Part shown: positions 33,669-41,521 of the stretch, in pieces | Layout: each line of letters opens with the position of its first letter | Position numbering within the stretch: position 1 is the first letter of the stretch | Source of the DNA: Betaproteobacteria bacterium | Lineage (GTDB): Bacteria; Pseudomonadota; Gammaproteobacteria; Burkholderiales; SG8-39 | Reading direction: 5' to 3' | Assembly: GCA_016210745.1 (NCBI GenBank) | Contig: JACQTO010000168.1 | Location: 1-41,521 of the forward strand | DNA length: 41,521 nt | The notes under the pieces: generated by a model | Told to the model about the DNA's origin: nothing | Databases searched by the model: none | What the model saw: the letters and a program-made list of their open reading frames with translations, nothing else | Position numbers and translations under genes: made by a program

Positions 33669-33692
33669 CGCCGCAGCGCTCATGCTGCGGCG
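33669..33692. repeat. Hairpin in the ndk leader
   Basis: A perfect 9-nt stem CGCCGCAGC/GCTGCGGCG with loop GCTCAT lies 67 nt before the ndk ATG. It may be a leader structure or part of a promoter region; nothing decides between these. Confidence 0.5.
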
Positions 33693-33759
33693 GCAAACGC
33701 GAGCGCGCGCTGGCTTTTCCTTGAAATATTCGTTTTTTAGATTTGAATGGAGATCCTGA

Positions 33760-34185
33760 ATGGCGGTCGAAAGAACACTGTCCATCGTCAAACCCGATGC
33801 GGTGGGCAGAAACCTGATTGGGCAAATTTATTCGCGCTTCGAAAGCGCCGGGCTGAAGATCGTGGCGGCGCGGATGATGCATCTCTCGATCCGCGAGGCC
33901 GAAGGCTTCTACGCGGTCCACAAGGAGCGGCCGTTTTTTCGCTCCCTGGTGGATTTCATGATTTCCGGCCCGGTGATGGTCCAAGTGCTGGAAGGCGAAA
34001 ACGCGATAGCGAGGAACCGTGACCTGATGGGTGCGACCGACCCGAAAAAAGCCGCGAAGGGGACGATCCGAGCGGATTTCGCCGAGAGTATCGAGGCGAA
34101 CGCCGTGCACGGCTCGGACGCACCGGATGCTGCACGTACGGAAATCGGGTATTTCTTCCCAGCCCTAGAGGTTTTTTCACGCTAA
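33760..34185 (+). CDS. ndk: Nucleoside diphosphate kinase
   Basis: This 141-residue protein is the standard bacterial length. [11 protein letters not shown] at the start and the active-site NAVHGSD with H117 are intact. It transfers gamma-phosphate from ATP to other nucleoside diphosphates. It opens the block ndk-rlmN-pilF-rodZ-ispG-hisS, an order I recall from betaproteobacteria, and is 9 nt from the rlmN start. Confidence 0.97.
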   Translation: MAVERTLSIVKPDAVGRNLIGQIYSRFESAGLKIVAARMMHLSIREAEGFYAVHKERPFFRSLVDFMISGPVMVQVLEGENAIARNRDLMGATDPKKAAKGTIRADFAESIEANAVHGSDAPDAARTEIGYFFPALEVFSR

Positions 34186-34194
34186 AGTTTGCCC

Positions 34195-35337
34195 ATGGAG
34201 GCTAACCTACTCGATCTCGATGCCGAGGGGCTGACCCGCTTCGTTGCGGATTTGGGCGAGAAGCCGTTTCGCGCCCGGCAGCTGCTGCGTTGGATTCATC
34301 GATTCGGGGAGACTGATTTCGCCAGGATGAGCGATATTGCAAGATCGCTGCGTGAAAAGCTCCATCAACGGGCGCACGTCGTGCCGCCGCAGGTCATAAG
34401 CGACGGCGTCTCGGCCGACGGCACCCGAAAGTGGCTGCTCGACGTGGGCAAGGGCAATGCGATAGAGACGGTGTTCATACCGGAGTCGGCGCGCGGCACG
34501 CTGTGCATTTCGACGCAGGCCGGTTGCGCGCTCGCCTGCAGGTTTTGTTCCACGGGGAAACAGGGGTTCAACCGAAACCTCACCGTAGCGGAGATCGTTG
34601 GGCAGCTCTGGATCGCGAACCGCGCGCTCGGTGCCGCCCCCGATAGCCGATTGGATAATGGGGGCTTCGCCATCGGCGAGCGCACAGGCGGTCACGATCG
34701 GCTCGCCTCCGGCGATCGCGTTGTGAGCAATGTCGTGCTCATGGGCATGGGCGAGCCGCTGTTGAATCTCGACAATGTCGTGCCGGCGCTGCGCCTAATG
34801 CTCGATGACAATGCCTATGGGCTTTCTCGTCGCCGCGTGACGGTCTCGACCTCGGGGATCGTGCCGATGATCGACGCATTGGCCGAACAGTGCCCGGTCG
34901 CGCTCGCAGTATCGCTGCACGCGCCCAACGACGAACTGCGCGACCGGCTCATGCCGATCAACCGCAAGTACCCGCTGCGCGAACTCGTCGCGGCTTGTGC
35001 GCGTTACCTGAAGAAGGCGCCGCGCGATTTCATTACGTTCGAGTACGTGATGCTCGACGGCGTCAACGACGGCGAAGTGCACGCACGCCAGCTGATCGAG
35101 CTTGCCGGCACGGTGCCCTGCAAGATCAACTTGATTCCCTTCAATCCGTTTCCGAACTCCGAGTTCGTGCGTTCGCCGCGCGAGGCCATCCGTCGATTCA
35201 ACGAAAGGCTGAATGCCGCGGGAATAGTCACCACCACGCGCAGGACGCGAGGCGAGGATATCGATGCCGCCTGTGGCCAGCTCGCAGGGCGGGTGCAGGA
35301 GCGCACGCATCGGGTGAAAATCGCGAGGGCCGCATGA
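34195..35337 (+). CDS. rlmN: 23S rRNA/tRNA adenine-C2 methyltransferase (radical SAM)
   Basis: This 380-residue enzyme has the radical-SAM cluster C111-x3-C115-x2-C118 and the late cysteine C360 (DIDAACGQL) that carries the methyl in Rlm[11 protein letters not shown] is also present. It methylates A2503 of 23S rRNA and A37 of some tRNAs. Between IANRALG and [13 protein letters not shown] lies an extra stretch of about 25 residues (146-175) that I do not recall in relatives. ATG 34195 is chosen over TTG 34189. It overlaps pilF by ATGA. Confidence 0.95.
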   Translation: MEANLLDLDAEGLTRFVADLGEKPFRARQLLRWIHRFGETDFARMSDIARSLREKLHQRAHVVPPQVISDGVSADGTRKWLLDVGKGNAIETVFIPESARGTLCISTQAGCALACRFCSTGKQGFNRNLTVAEIVGQLWIANRALGAAPDSRLDNGGFAIGERTGGHDRLASGDRVVSNVVLMGMGEPLLNLDNVVPALRLMLDDNAYGLSRRRVTVSTSGIVPMIDALAEQCPVALAVSLHAPNDELRDRLMPINRKYPLRELVAACARYLKKAPRDFITFEYVMLDGVNDGEVHARQLIELAGTVPCKINLIPFNPFPNSEFVRSPREAIRRFNERLNAAGIVTTTRRTRGEDIDAACGQLAGRVQERTHRVKIARAA

Positions 35338-36155
35338 ACAGATTGCTTAATCGCCGGATGCTGGCCGCCGCGCTGGCGCTGTCCCTTGCCGGTTGCGCGA
35401 CCGATCCGGGTGTGGGAGAGCGCAGCTTCGAGGGCAGCAGCGAGCCCAGCGTCGATACTGGAGCGATCATCGGCGAAGTGAGCGCGCCCCGGGAACGGGC
35501 GCGGATTCACACCGAATTGGCAGTGGCCTATTTCGAGCGCGGCAATATGGGTGTCGCACTGGAGGAACTGCGGGTTGCGCTTGCAGCCGATTCCAGCTAC
35601 GCGCCTGCCTACAACGTTCTCGGTCTGGTGCACATGGACCTCAAGGAAATGGATCTGGCGCAAAACAATTTCGACCGCGCCCTGCGTATCGCTCCGAACG
35701 ATCCGGACCTGAACCATAACTACGGCTGGTTCCTTTGCCAGACGGGCCGCGAGGAGCAGTCGCTGAGGTATTTCCTGGCGGCGGTCAAGAATCCGCTTTA
35801 TCCGACGCCGCAGAAATCCTATGCCGTCGCTGGTTCGTGCGCGCTGCGCAAGAACATGGACAGCGACGCAGTCGACTACTTCCAGCGCGCGCTGCGACTC
35901 GACGCGGCTTATCCGCCGGCGCTCGTCAATTTGGCGAATTTGAGGTACCGCCGCGGCGAGTTGATGGAGGCGCGCGAGCTGATCGGCCGCTTCAACAAAC
36001 TGCTCGATGCGACGGCGGAGTCGCTTTGGCTCGCGCTCAGGATCGAGCGAAAGCTGGGCGACAAGGCGGCGGAGAATCACTACGCGACGCAGTTGCGGCG
36101 AGGGTTCGCCGGATCCAGGGAATATCAGAATCTGGTCAAGGGCATGTACGAATGA
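35334..36155 (+). CDS. pilF: Type IV pilus biogenesis lipoprotein (PilF/PilW), TPR protein
   Basis: This 273-residue protein has a lipoprotein signal with lipobox LAGC (cysteine at about residue 20) and TPR repeats across 55-250 (such as [19 protein letters not shown]). PilF in the outer membrane helps PilQ secretin assemble. The gene starts in the stop of rlmN and ends in the start of rodZ, each as ATGA. Confidence 0.93.
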   Translation: MNRLLNRRMLAAALALSLAGCATDPGVGERSFEGSSEPSVDTGAIIGEVSAPRERARIHTELAVAYFERGNMGVALEELRVALAADSSYAPAYNVLGLVHMDLKEMDLAQNNFDRALRIAPNDPDLNHNYGWFLCQTGREEQSLRYFLAAVKNPLYPTPQKSYAVAGSCALRKNMDSDAVDYFQRALRLDAAYPPALVNLANLRYRRGELMEARELIGRFNKLLDATAESLWLALRIERKLGDKAAENHYATQLRRGFAGSREYQNLVKGMYE

Positions 36156-36967
36156 GCGCTGAGTCCGACCAGCCGTCCGCACCGGAACTCGATACGCCCG
36201 GGGCTCAGTTGGGGCGGCTTCGCGCAGCGCGCGAACTCTCGATCGCGGATGTGGCCGAGCGGATCAAGTATTCGGCGCGCCAGATCGAGGCGCTGGAGGC
36301 CGACGACTACAGCAAGCTTCCGGGAACGACTTTCGTGCGCGGAATGATCCGGGGTTACGCCAAGCTGCTTCAGACCGATCCTGTGCCGGTGCTCAGGCAA
36401 TTCGAGGACCGGCACTTGCCCGAGCAGATAATCCTCGTCGTACCGTCCGAGCACATTCCCTTTCCCGACGGCAAGGCGCGCGCCACGCGCATGTACCTTG
36501 GACTGGGAGGGCTGGCGCTGGTCGCAGCGGCTGCAATCATGTTCGAGTGGCAGTTCGGCCTCGGCGTGTCCTTGCTGAAGGATCCGCAACCGCCCGTGCC
36601 TGTGCCGCCTGCCGTGGTGCAGCAGGCCATCGTTCCGGAGCCGCCGGTTGAACAGCCGCTAAGCGTTCCCCCGCCGGAGCCTGACGTGCGGGTGGAACAA
36701 TTGCCTGCACTGGCCAGTGTTTCCGGGGATGCCAAGCGCATCTTGCTCGAGTTCCAGAAGGAATCCTGGGTCGAAATCAAGGACCGCGTTGGCAATACGC
36801 TGCTCTCCAGGCTCAACCCGGCCGGTTCCACGGCGGCCGTGCAGGGCAGCCCGCCGTTCTCCCTGGTCATAGGCAACGCCCACAACGTACGCCTTACCTA
36901 TGACGATGCCACGGTCGATCTCGAGCCCTACGTGAGTATCGAAGTGGCCAGGCTCACGCTCAAATAG
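36152..36967 (+). CDS. rodZ: Cytoskeleton protein RodZ
   Basis: This 271-residue protein has an N-terminal helix-turn-helix (about 17-85), one membrane helix (115-132), a proline-rich linker (146-185) and a C-terminal beta domain (DUF4115, about 195-268). It anchors MreB in rod-shape control. It overlaps pilF by 4 nt and is one base from ispG. Confidence 0.93.
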   Translation: MSAESDQPSAPELDTPGAQLGRLRAARELSIADVAERIKYSARQIEALEADDYSKLPGTTFVRGMIRGYAKLLQTDPVPVLRQFEDRHLPEQIILVVPSEHIPFPDGKARATRMYLGLGGLALVAAAAIMFEWQFGLGVSLLKDPQPPVPVPPAVVQQAIVPEPPVEQPLSVPPPEPDVRVEQLPALASVSGDAKRILLEFQKESWVEIKDRVGNTLLSRLNPAGSTAAVQGSPPFSLVIGNAHNVRLTYDDATVDLEPYVSIEVARLTLK

Positions 36968-36968
36968 C

Positions 36969-38255
36969 ATGGCGGAATTCGAAATTCGGCGCCGAAGGAC
37001 GCGCCAAGTTCGGGTCGGATCGATCGCGATAGGAGGCGGGGCTCCGATCGTCGTGCAGTCGATGACCAACACCGACACCGCCGACGCCGATGCGACCGCC
37101 AAACAGGCATTCGAGCTCGCGCGCGCCGGTTCGGAACTGGTGCGCGTTACCGTGAACACGACCGAAGCTGCGGCTGCGGTGGCCCGGATCCGCGAGCGGC
37201 TCGACACGCTTGGCTGCGACGTGCCGCTGGTCGGCGATTTCCACTTCAACGGACACAAGCTTCTCGCGCAGAATCCGGACTGCGCGCGGGCATTGTCGAA
37301 GTACCGTATCAACCCGGGAAACGTTGGCCGCGGGACCAGGCACGACGAGCAATTCGCAACCATGATCGAATTTGCCTGCCGCAACGACAAACCGGTCCGA
37401 ATCGGCGTCAACTGGGGCAGTCTCGATCAGGAACTGCTGACGCGCCTGATGGACGAGAACGCCCGCAGAGCCGAGCCGCTGGATGCCGAGGAAGTGTTGC
37501 GCGAGGCGCTTATCCGCTCCGCGCTCGAATCGGCCGCGCGCGCCGAGCAGTTGGGTTTGTCCGGCGATCGGATCATCCTGTCCTGCAAAGTGAGCGGCGT
37601 GCAGGATCTCATCGCCGTGTATCGGGACCTCGCCGCGCGCTGCGATTACCCGCTGCATTTGGGCCTCACCGAGGCCGGCATGGGCTCCAAGGGCATCGTC
37701 GCTTCGAGCGCCGCGCTGGCGGTGTTGCTCCAGGAGGGAATAGGCGACACCATCCGCATTTCTCTGACACCCGAGCCCGGGGGCGACCGCACCCGAGAGG
37801 TCCTGGTTGCGCAGGAGATCCTGCAATCGATGGGAATTCGCTCGTTCGCACCGGCGGTGATCGCTTGTCCGGGGTGCGGACGCACGACGAGCACCACTTT
37901 TCAGGAACTGGCGGCGAATATTCAGCTGTTCCTGCGCGAGCGCATGCCGCTTTGGCGAGAACGCTTCCCTGGCGTCGAGAGCATGCGCGTGGCCGTGATG
38001 GGGTGCGTGGTGAACGGACCCGGTGAATCCAAACACGCCGATATCGGCATCAGCCTTCCGGGATCGGGCGAGCGGGCGGTGGCGCCGGTGTATGTGGACG
38101 GCGAGAAGACCGTGACGCTCAAGGGCGAGTCGATCGCCGAGGATTTTCAAAAGCTGGTCGAGGAGTACGTGCAATCTCGCTACGGCGAGGGTGCGCGTTT
38201 GCGCGGCTCCGGCGAGGAAAAAACGAAAACAATTCCAATCAAGGCTGCGGATTGA
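36969..38255 (+). CDS. ispG: 4-hydroxy-3-methylbut-2-en-1-yl diphosphate synthase
   Basis: This 428-residue enzyme of the MEP isoprenoid pathway has the N-terminal TIM-barrel start ([16 protein letters not shown]) and the iron-sulfur domain with CPGCGRT and GCVVNGPGE, giving the three cysteines of the [4Fe-4S] cluster. The start is one base after the rodZ stop. The C-terminus has a short charged extension. Confidence 0.96.
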   Translation: MAEFEIRRRRTRQVRVGSIAIGGGAPIVVQSMTNTDTADADATAKQAFELARAGSELVRVTVNTTEAAAAVARIRERLDTLGCDVPLVGDFHFNGHKLLAQNPDCARALSKYRINPGNVGRGTRHDEQFATMIEFACRNDKPVRIGVNWGSLDQELLTRLMDENARRAEPLDAEEVLREALIRSALESAARAEQLGLSGDRIILSCKVSGVQDLIAVYRDLAARCDYPLHLGLTEAGMGSKGIVASSAALAVLLQEGIGDTIRISLTPEPGGDRTREVLVAQEILQSMGIRSFAPAVIACPGCGRTTSTTFQELAANIQLFLRERMPLWRERFPGVESMRVAVMGCVVNGPGESKHADIGISLPGSGERAVAPVYVDGEKTVTLKGESIAEDFQKLVEEYVQSRYGEGARLRGSGEEKTKTIPIKAAD

Positions 38256-38277
38256 CGCAGCAGCCGCACCCGAATAG

Positions 38278-39558
38278 ATGAGTCAAACGACGATCCAGGC
38301 AGTACGCGGGATGAACGACATCCTGCCCGATGAGGCCGAGCGCTGGGAGGCACTCGAAGATTTGCTGCGCTCGTGGCTGCAGAGCTACGGCTACCGCAAT
38401 ATTCGCACGCCGATCCTCGAGCAAACCGGATTGTTCCGCCGAGCCATCGGCGAGGCAACCGATATCGTCGAGAAGGAGATGTACAGTTTCATCGACGAGC
38501 TGAACGGCGAGAGCCTCACGCTTCGGCCCGAGGCGACCGCCTCGACCGTGCGCGCTGCTATCCAGCACAACCTGGTCTATGGCGGTCCGCAGCGCCTGTA
38601 TTACCTCGGTCCTATGTACCGCCACGAGCGGCCGCAGAAAGGCCGCTACCGCCAGTTCCACCAGGTCGGTGCCGAGGCGCTCGGCTTGCCGGGGCCCGAC
38701 ATCGACGCCGAAATGCTGCTCATGTGCGCGCGACTTTGGGGCGACCTGGGAATCGAGGGCATGCGGCTGGAGCTCAACTCGCTGGGATCAGCGCAAGAGC
38801 GATCGGTCTATCGCGGCGCGCTGGTCGATTACCTGCGCTTACACGCGAGCTCGCTCGACGAGGATTCGCGCCGCCGGTTGGAAACCAATCCGCTTCGTGT
38901 CCTGGACAGCAAGAATCCCGCCATGCAGGAAATAATCACCGGGTCCCCGCGGCTGCTCGATTATCTCGGCCGCGAATCGCTGGCGCACTTCGAGGGCGTG
39001 CAGGCGATCATCGCCGACGCAGGCTTGCCCAGCCGCATCAATGCGCGGCTTGTGCGGGGTCTGGACTACTACAATTTCACCGTGTTCGAATGGGTCACGG
39101 ACCGGCTTGGCGCCCAGGGCACGGTGTGCGCCGGCGGTCGCTACGATGGCTTGTTTCAGCAGATCGGAGGTAAAGCGGTAGCGGCGTGCGGCTGGGCAAT
39201 CGGGATCGAGCGGCTGCTGGGGCTCATGGATGGAGCACCCGTCGCGGGTTCGCGTCCCGATGCCTATCTGGTCAATCAGGGCGTGGAAGCGGAGCGATTC
39301 GCCTTCCGCGTAGCCGAATTGCTGCGTGACCGCGGTTTTTCGGTGCTCCATCACTGCGGTGGCGGCAGCTTCAAGTCACAGATGAAACGGGCGGACGCAA
39401 GCGGCGCCGCAGTTGCAGTTATTGTCGGGGACGACGAGGCGCGCGCGCGGGAAGCGAGCATCAAGCCGCTGCGCGAGGCGCGTGAGCAGTTCCGCGTCAA
39501 CATGGACGCGATTGCAGACGCGATCGCGCAACTCTTGTATGAGGATGAAACTGAATGA
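38278..39558 (+). CDS. hisS: Histidyl-tRNA synthetase
   Basis: This 426-residue class II synthetase has motif 2 ([14 protein letters not shown]), the histidine-binding [15 protein letters not shown] (F where most have R) and motif 3 ([10 protein letters not shown]), followed by the C-terminal anticodon-binding domain. It follows ispG by 22 nt and overlaps the YfgM-like gene by ATGA. Confidence 0.97.
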   Translation: MSQTTIQAVRGMNDILPDEAERWEALEDLLRSWLQSYGYRNIRTPILEQTGLFRRAIGEATDIVEKEMYSFIDELNGESLTLRPEATASTVRAAIQHNLVYGGPQRLYYLGPMYRHERPQKGRYRQFHQVGAEALGLPGPDIDAEMLLMCARLWGDLGIEGMRLELNSLGSAQERSVYRGALVDYLRLHASSLDEDSRRRLETNPLRVLDSKNPAMQEIITGSPRLLDYLGRESLAHFEGVQAIIADAGLPSRINARLVRGLDYYNFTVFEWVTDRLGAQGTVCAGGRYDGLFQQIGGKAVAACGWAIGIERLLGLMDGAPVAGSRPDAYLVNQGVEAERFAFRVAELLRDRGFSVLHHCGGGSFKSQMKRADASGAAVAVIVGDDEARAREASIKPLREAREQFRVNMDAIADAIAQLLYEDETE

Positions 39559-40193
39559 GTACGTACGATCTGGAAGAACAGGAGCAGCTGGCCGAACTCA
39601 AGGCGTGGTGGAAGGAGCACGGCAATCTGGTTCTGACGGCAATCACGCTGGCGCTTCTGGCGGTGGCGGCCTGGAATGGATGGACCTGGTACCAGCGTTG
39701 GAATTCGGGCCAGGCAGCCGGGGTCTATGAAACGCTGCAGAAAGCCGCGCGCGCGGGGGACACCAAGGCGGTCCGCGAGGCGACCGGAACGATCCTGGAA
39801 AAATACTCCGGCACCGCCTACGCGCCGCTTGCTGCACTGGTTTCAGCGAAGGTGCATTTCGTGACGGGCGATCTCAAGACGGCGCGGGCCCAGCTTCAAT
39901 GGGCGGTGGACAACGCCAAGCAGGAGGAGGTGCGTTCTATCGCGCGACTGCGGCTGGCGAACGTATTGATGGACGACAACGCGCTGGCGGAATCGCTGAA
40001 GGTGCTCGAAGCCAAGCCGGCGGCGGGTTTCGAGAGCCTGTTTGCGGCCGCACGGGGAGATGTTCTGTTTGCGCAGAAGAAGTTCGCCGAGGCAAAGGCG
40101 GCCTACAAGGAAGCAATCGATCGCGCCGACAGGAAGGATGGTGCCCTGCGCGAATCCTTGCAGATCAAGCTCGATGCGCTTGGGGGAGGCTGA
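39555..40193 (+). CDS. YfgM-family TPR membrane protein
   Basis: This 212-residue protein has a short cytoplasmic N-terminus ([20 protein letters not shown]), one membrane helix (about 24-42) and a periplasmic TPR-like domain, the layout of YfgM/YfgL-associated proteins, which work with the PpiD chaperone at the Sec translocon. The place between hisS and bamB is the family's usual one. It shares bases with both neighbours. Confidence 0.92.
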   Translation: MSTYDLEEQEQLAELKAWWKEHGNLVLTAITLALLAVAAWNGWTWYQRWNSGQAAGVYETLQKAARAGDTKAVREATGTILEKYSGTAYAPLAALVSAKVHFVTGDLKTARAQLQWAVDNAKQEEVRSIARLRLANVLMDDNALAESLKVLEAKPAAGFESLFAAARGDVLFAQKKFAEAKAAYKEAIDRADRKDGALRESLQIKLDALGGG

Positions 40194-41341
40194 TGCGGTA
40201 TCTGGTCCTGCTCTCGTTGCTGATCGCCTCGGGCTGCTCCAGCGTTAGCCTCAACCCGCTCGACTGGTTCGGCTCCAAGGACTCGGGCCCGAAAATGGCC
40301 GAGCTGCCTGAATTGCGCTCCACGATCCCGGTGCGCGTGCTCTGGCAGGCGAGCGTCGGGCCTGCCGGCAACGGAGCCTTTTCCCCCGCCGTCGCCGCGG
40401 GCAGCGTATTCGCCGCGGCGCACGATGGCACCGTCACGCGCATGGAGACCGGCGGCCGGCAGCTCTGGCGCGTGTCGGTCGGCCAGCCGCTTTCCGGCGG
40501 TGTAGGCGCCGACGGAAGCCTCGCAGTCGTGGGCACCCCGGAGGGGGAGGTGATAGCGCTCGATGGCGCCAGCGGGGAGATGCGCTGGCGCGCGCGTGTG
40601 TCCAGTGAAGTGCTGTCGCCGCCCGTGATTGCGGGCGATGCCGTGATAGTGCGCGCTGCCGACTCACGCATCTTTGCACTGGACACGCGCGACGGCAAGC
40701 GTCGCTGGGTCTATCAGCGCGCAGCGCCTTCGCTTTCGATCCGCACCCCGGTCGGCATTGTCGTAACCCGAGGGGTGGTCTTGGCCGGGTTCTCCGGGGG
40801 CAAGCTGGTGGCGCTGGCGCTCAGCAACGGCGCGCCGCGCTGGGAGGCAACGGTGGCCCTGCCGCGGGGTGCGACCGAGCTCGAACGCGTTGCAGATGTC
40901 GTTGGACTTCCTTGGGTCACCGAGCGCGAGGTATGCGCCGTCGCCTACCAGGGGCGAGTCGCCTGCTTCGACTTGGCAAACGGCAACCCCTTGTGGTCGC
41001 GCGCAATGTCGAGCACGACCGGCCTGGATGCCGATGCGCGTTTCTTGTTCGTGAGCGACGAAAAGGGATCCGTGCACGCGCTCGATCGCAGTCGCGGCAG
41101 CAGCGTTTGGACTCAAGACCGGCTGTTCCGGCGCGGACTCACGGCGCCCCTTGCGCTGGGGCGCCAGGTGGCGGTAGGAGACATTCAAGGCTACGTGCAC
41201 TTTCTGGCGCGCGACGACGGCAGCTTCATCGGTCGCGCCGCCACCGACGGCAGTCCGATTCAGGCCAACCCCGTGCGCCTGGAAGTCGGCTTTGTGGTCC
41301 AGACCCGCAGCGGCGGCCTGTACGCGCTAACGACACAGTGA
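40193..41341 (+). CDS. bamB: Outer membrane assembly lipoprotein BamB
   Basis: This 382-residue protein has a lipoprotein signal with lipobox IASGC (cysteine near residue 15) and a PQQ-type beta-propeller with repeated GxxxALDxxxGxxxW segments. BamB is part of the BAM complex that folds outer-membrane proteins. The ATG shares a base with the preceding stop (TGATG). In relatives der usually follows, but here a palindromic repeat fills the rest of the window. Confidence 0.95.
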   Translation: MRYLVLLSLLIASGCSSVSLNPLDWFGSKDSGPKMAELPELRSTIPVRVLWQASVGPAGNGAFSPAVAAGSVFAAAHDGTVTRMETGGRQLWRVSVGQPLSGGVGADGSLAVVGTPEGEVIALDGASGEMRWRARVSSEVLSPPVIAGDAVIVRAADSRIFALDTRDGKRRWVYQRAAPSLSIRTPVGIVVTRGVVLAGFSGGKLVALALSNGAPRWEATVALPRGATELERVADVVGLPWVTEREVCAVAYQGRVACFDLANGNPLWSRAMSSTTGLDADARFLFVSDEKGSVHALDRSRGSSVWTQDRLFRRGLTAPLALGRQVAVGDIQGYVHFLARDDGSFIGRAATDGSPIQANPVRLEVGFVVQTRSGGLYALTTQ

Positions 41342-41410
41342 GGATTGAGGCTCTAGGACTTGGCGGAACGCCAGCGGTAGCTCGGTTAAGCCCCCTGAAT
41401 CCTCAATCCT

Positions 41411-41521
41411 GGATCCTAAGCCGGATCAGCTGGAACCAGTGAAGCTGGTTTTGCCGTTGATCAATCTCCCCTTTTCGTGCAGTTGCACGCAACTGCACGA
41501 AAAGGGGAGACGAATTTAGAA
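41411..41521 (+). repeat. Palindromic dispersed element, copy D (cut by window end)
   Basis: This copy has the same orientation as A. Perfect 22-nt arms lie at 41465-41486 and 41489-41510. Against A, the arm pair CATGC/GCATG is CGTGC/GCACG, a compensated change. The left flank (41411-41464) is nearly identical to A. ATCCTCAAT-type repeats precede it at 41341-41410. Confidence 0.9.

Noticed and set aside
189-41521. CRISPR array
   Set aside because: The four palindromic copies are 10-23 kb apart with no regular spacers.

Overview
The window reads as chromosomal DNA of a GC-rich Gram-negative bacterium, most likely a betaproteobacterium. Two conserved housekeeping blocks point that way: alkA-type glycosylase, accA, tilS in the middle, and ndk, rlmN, pilF, rodZ, ispG, hisS, yfgM-like, bamB at the right end. 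The left 18 kb is accessory in character and looks built for anaerobic or redox-controlled respiration, with a density of multihaem cytochromes and haem-bearing sensor kinases more often associated with deltaproteobacteria.

Layout. 1-436 is noncoding and carries a palindromic repeat. 482-4105 is a very large membrane sensor ending in an HD-GYP c-di-GMP phosphodiesterase domain. 4358-7407 is a two-gene operon of a c-type-haem sensor histidine kinase and a sigma-54 activator. On the opposite strand, 16269 down to 7459 holds: a membrane-anchored receiver fused to a GcvH-like domain, a pentahaem cytochrome, a 16-cysteine ferredoxin-like subunit, an NrfD/HybB-type quinone subunit, a 57-residue membrane protein, a second haem sensor kinase with a zinc-ribbon insertion, a nonahaem membrane-anchored cytochrome, a four-helix cytochrome b and a single-domain receiver. 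16966-18174 holds two more receivers, one with a duplicated hydrophobic tail. 18856-23507 is a complete branched-chain-amino-acid-type ABC transporter. 23663-29086 holds a DksA-like protein, a CnoX-type thioredoxin, an HNH nuclease, AlkA, AccA and TilS. 29371-31452 is a TctDE-like two-component pair, 31923-33545 a UbiD-type decarboxylase, and 33760-41341 the housekeeping operon.

How it fits together. The ferredoxin, NrfD, pentahaem, nonahaem and cytochrome b proteins could form one or two modules moving electrons between the quinone pool and periplasmic haem proteins. No molybdopterin catalytic subunit is encoded in the window. The twin haem kinases could sense redox state or a haem ligand in the periplasm. 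Three FNR-type sites (two perfect, one with a single mismatch) each lie exactly 32 nt, centre to centre, from a -10-like hexamer; this is class II activator geometry. They precede the first kinase, the nonahaem cytochrome and, at some distance, the GcvH-receiver operon. A sigma-54 promoter with exact GG-N10-GC spacing precedes the receiver pair at 18174 and could be a target of the sigma-54 activator at 5983-7407. Circuit, complex and substrate are all inferred.

Repeats are unusually rich: four copies of a roughly 130-bp element with a 44-46-bp palindrome whose arms change in a compensated way, two inverted copies of a double-hairpin element on either side of accA-tilS, a large REP-like palindrome, and small repeats of the ATCCTGAAT type. 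No tRNA, rRNA or CRISPR array was seen.
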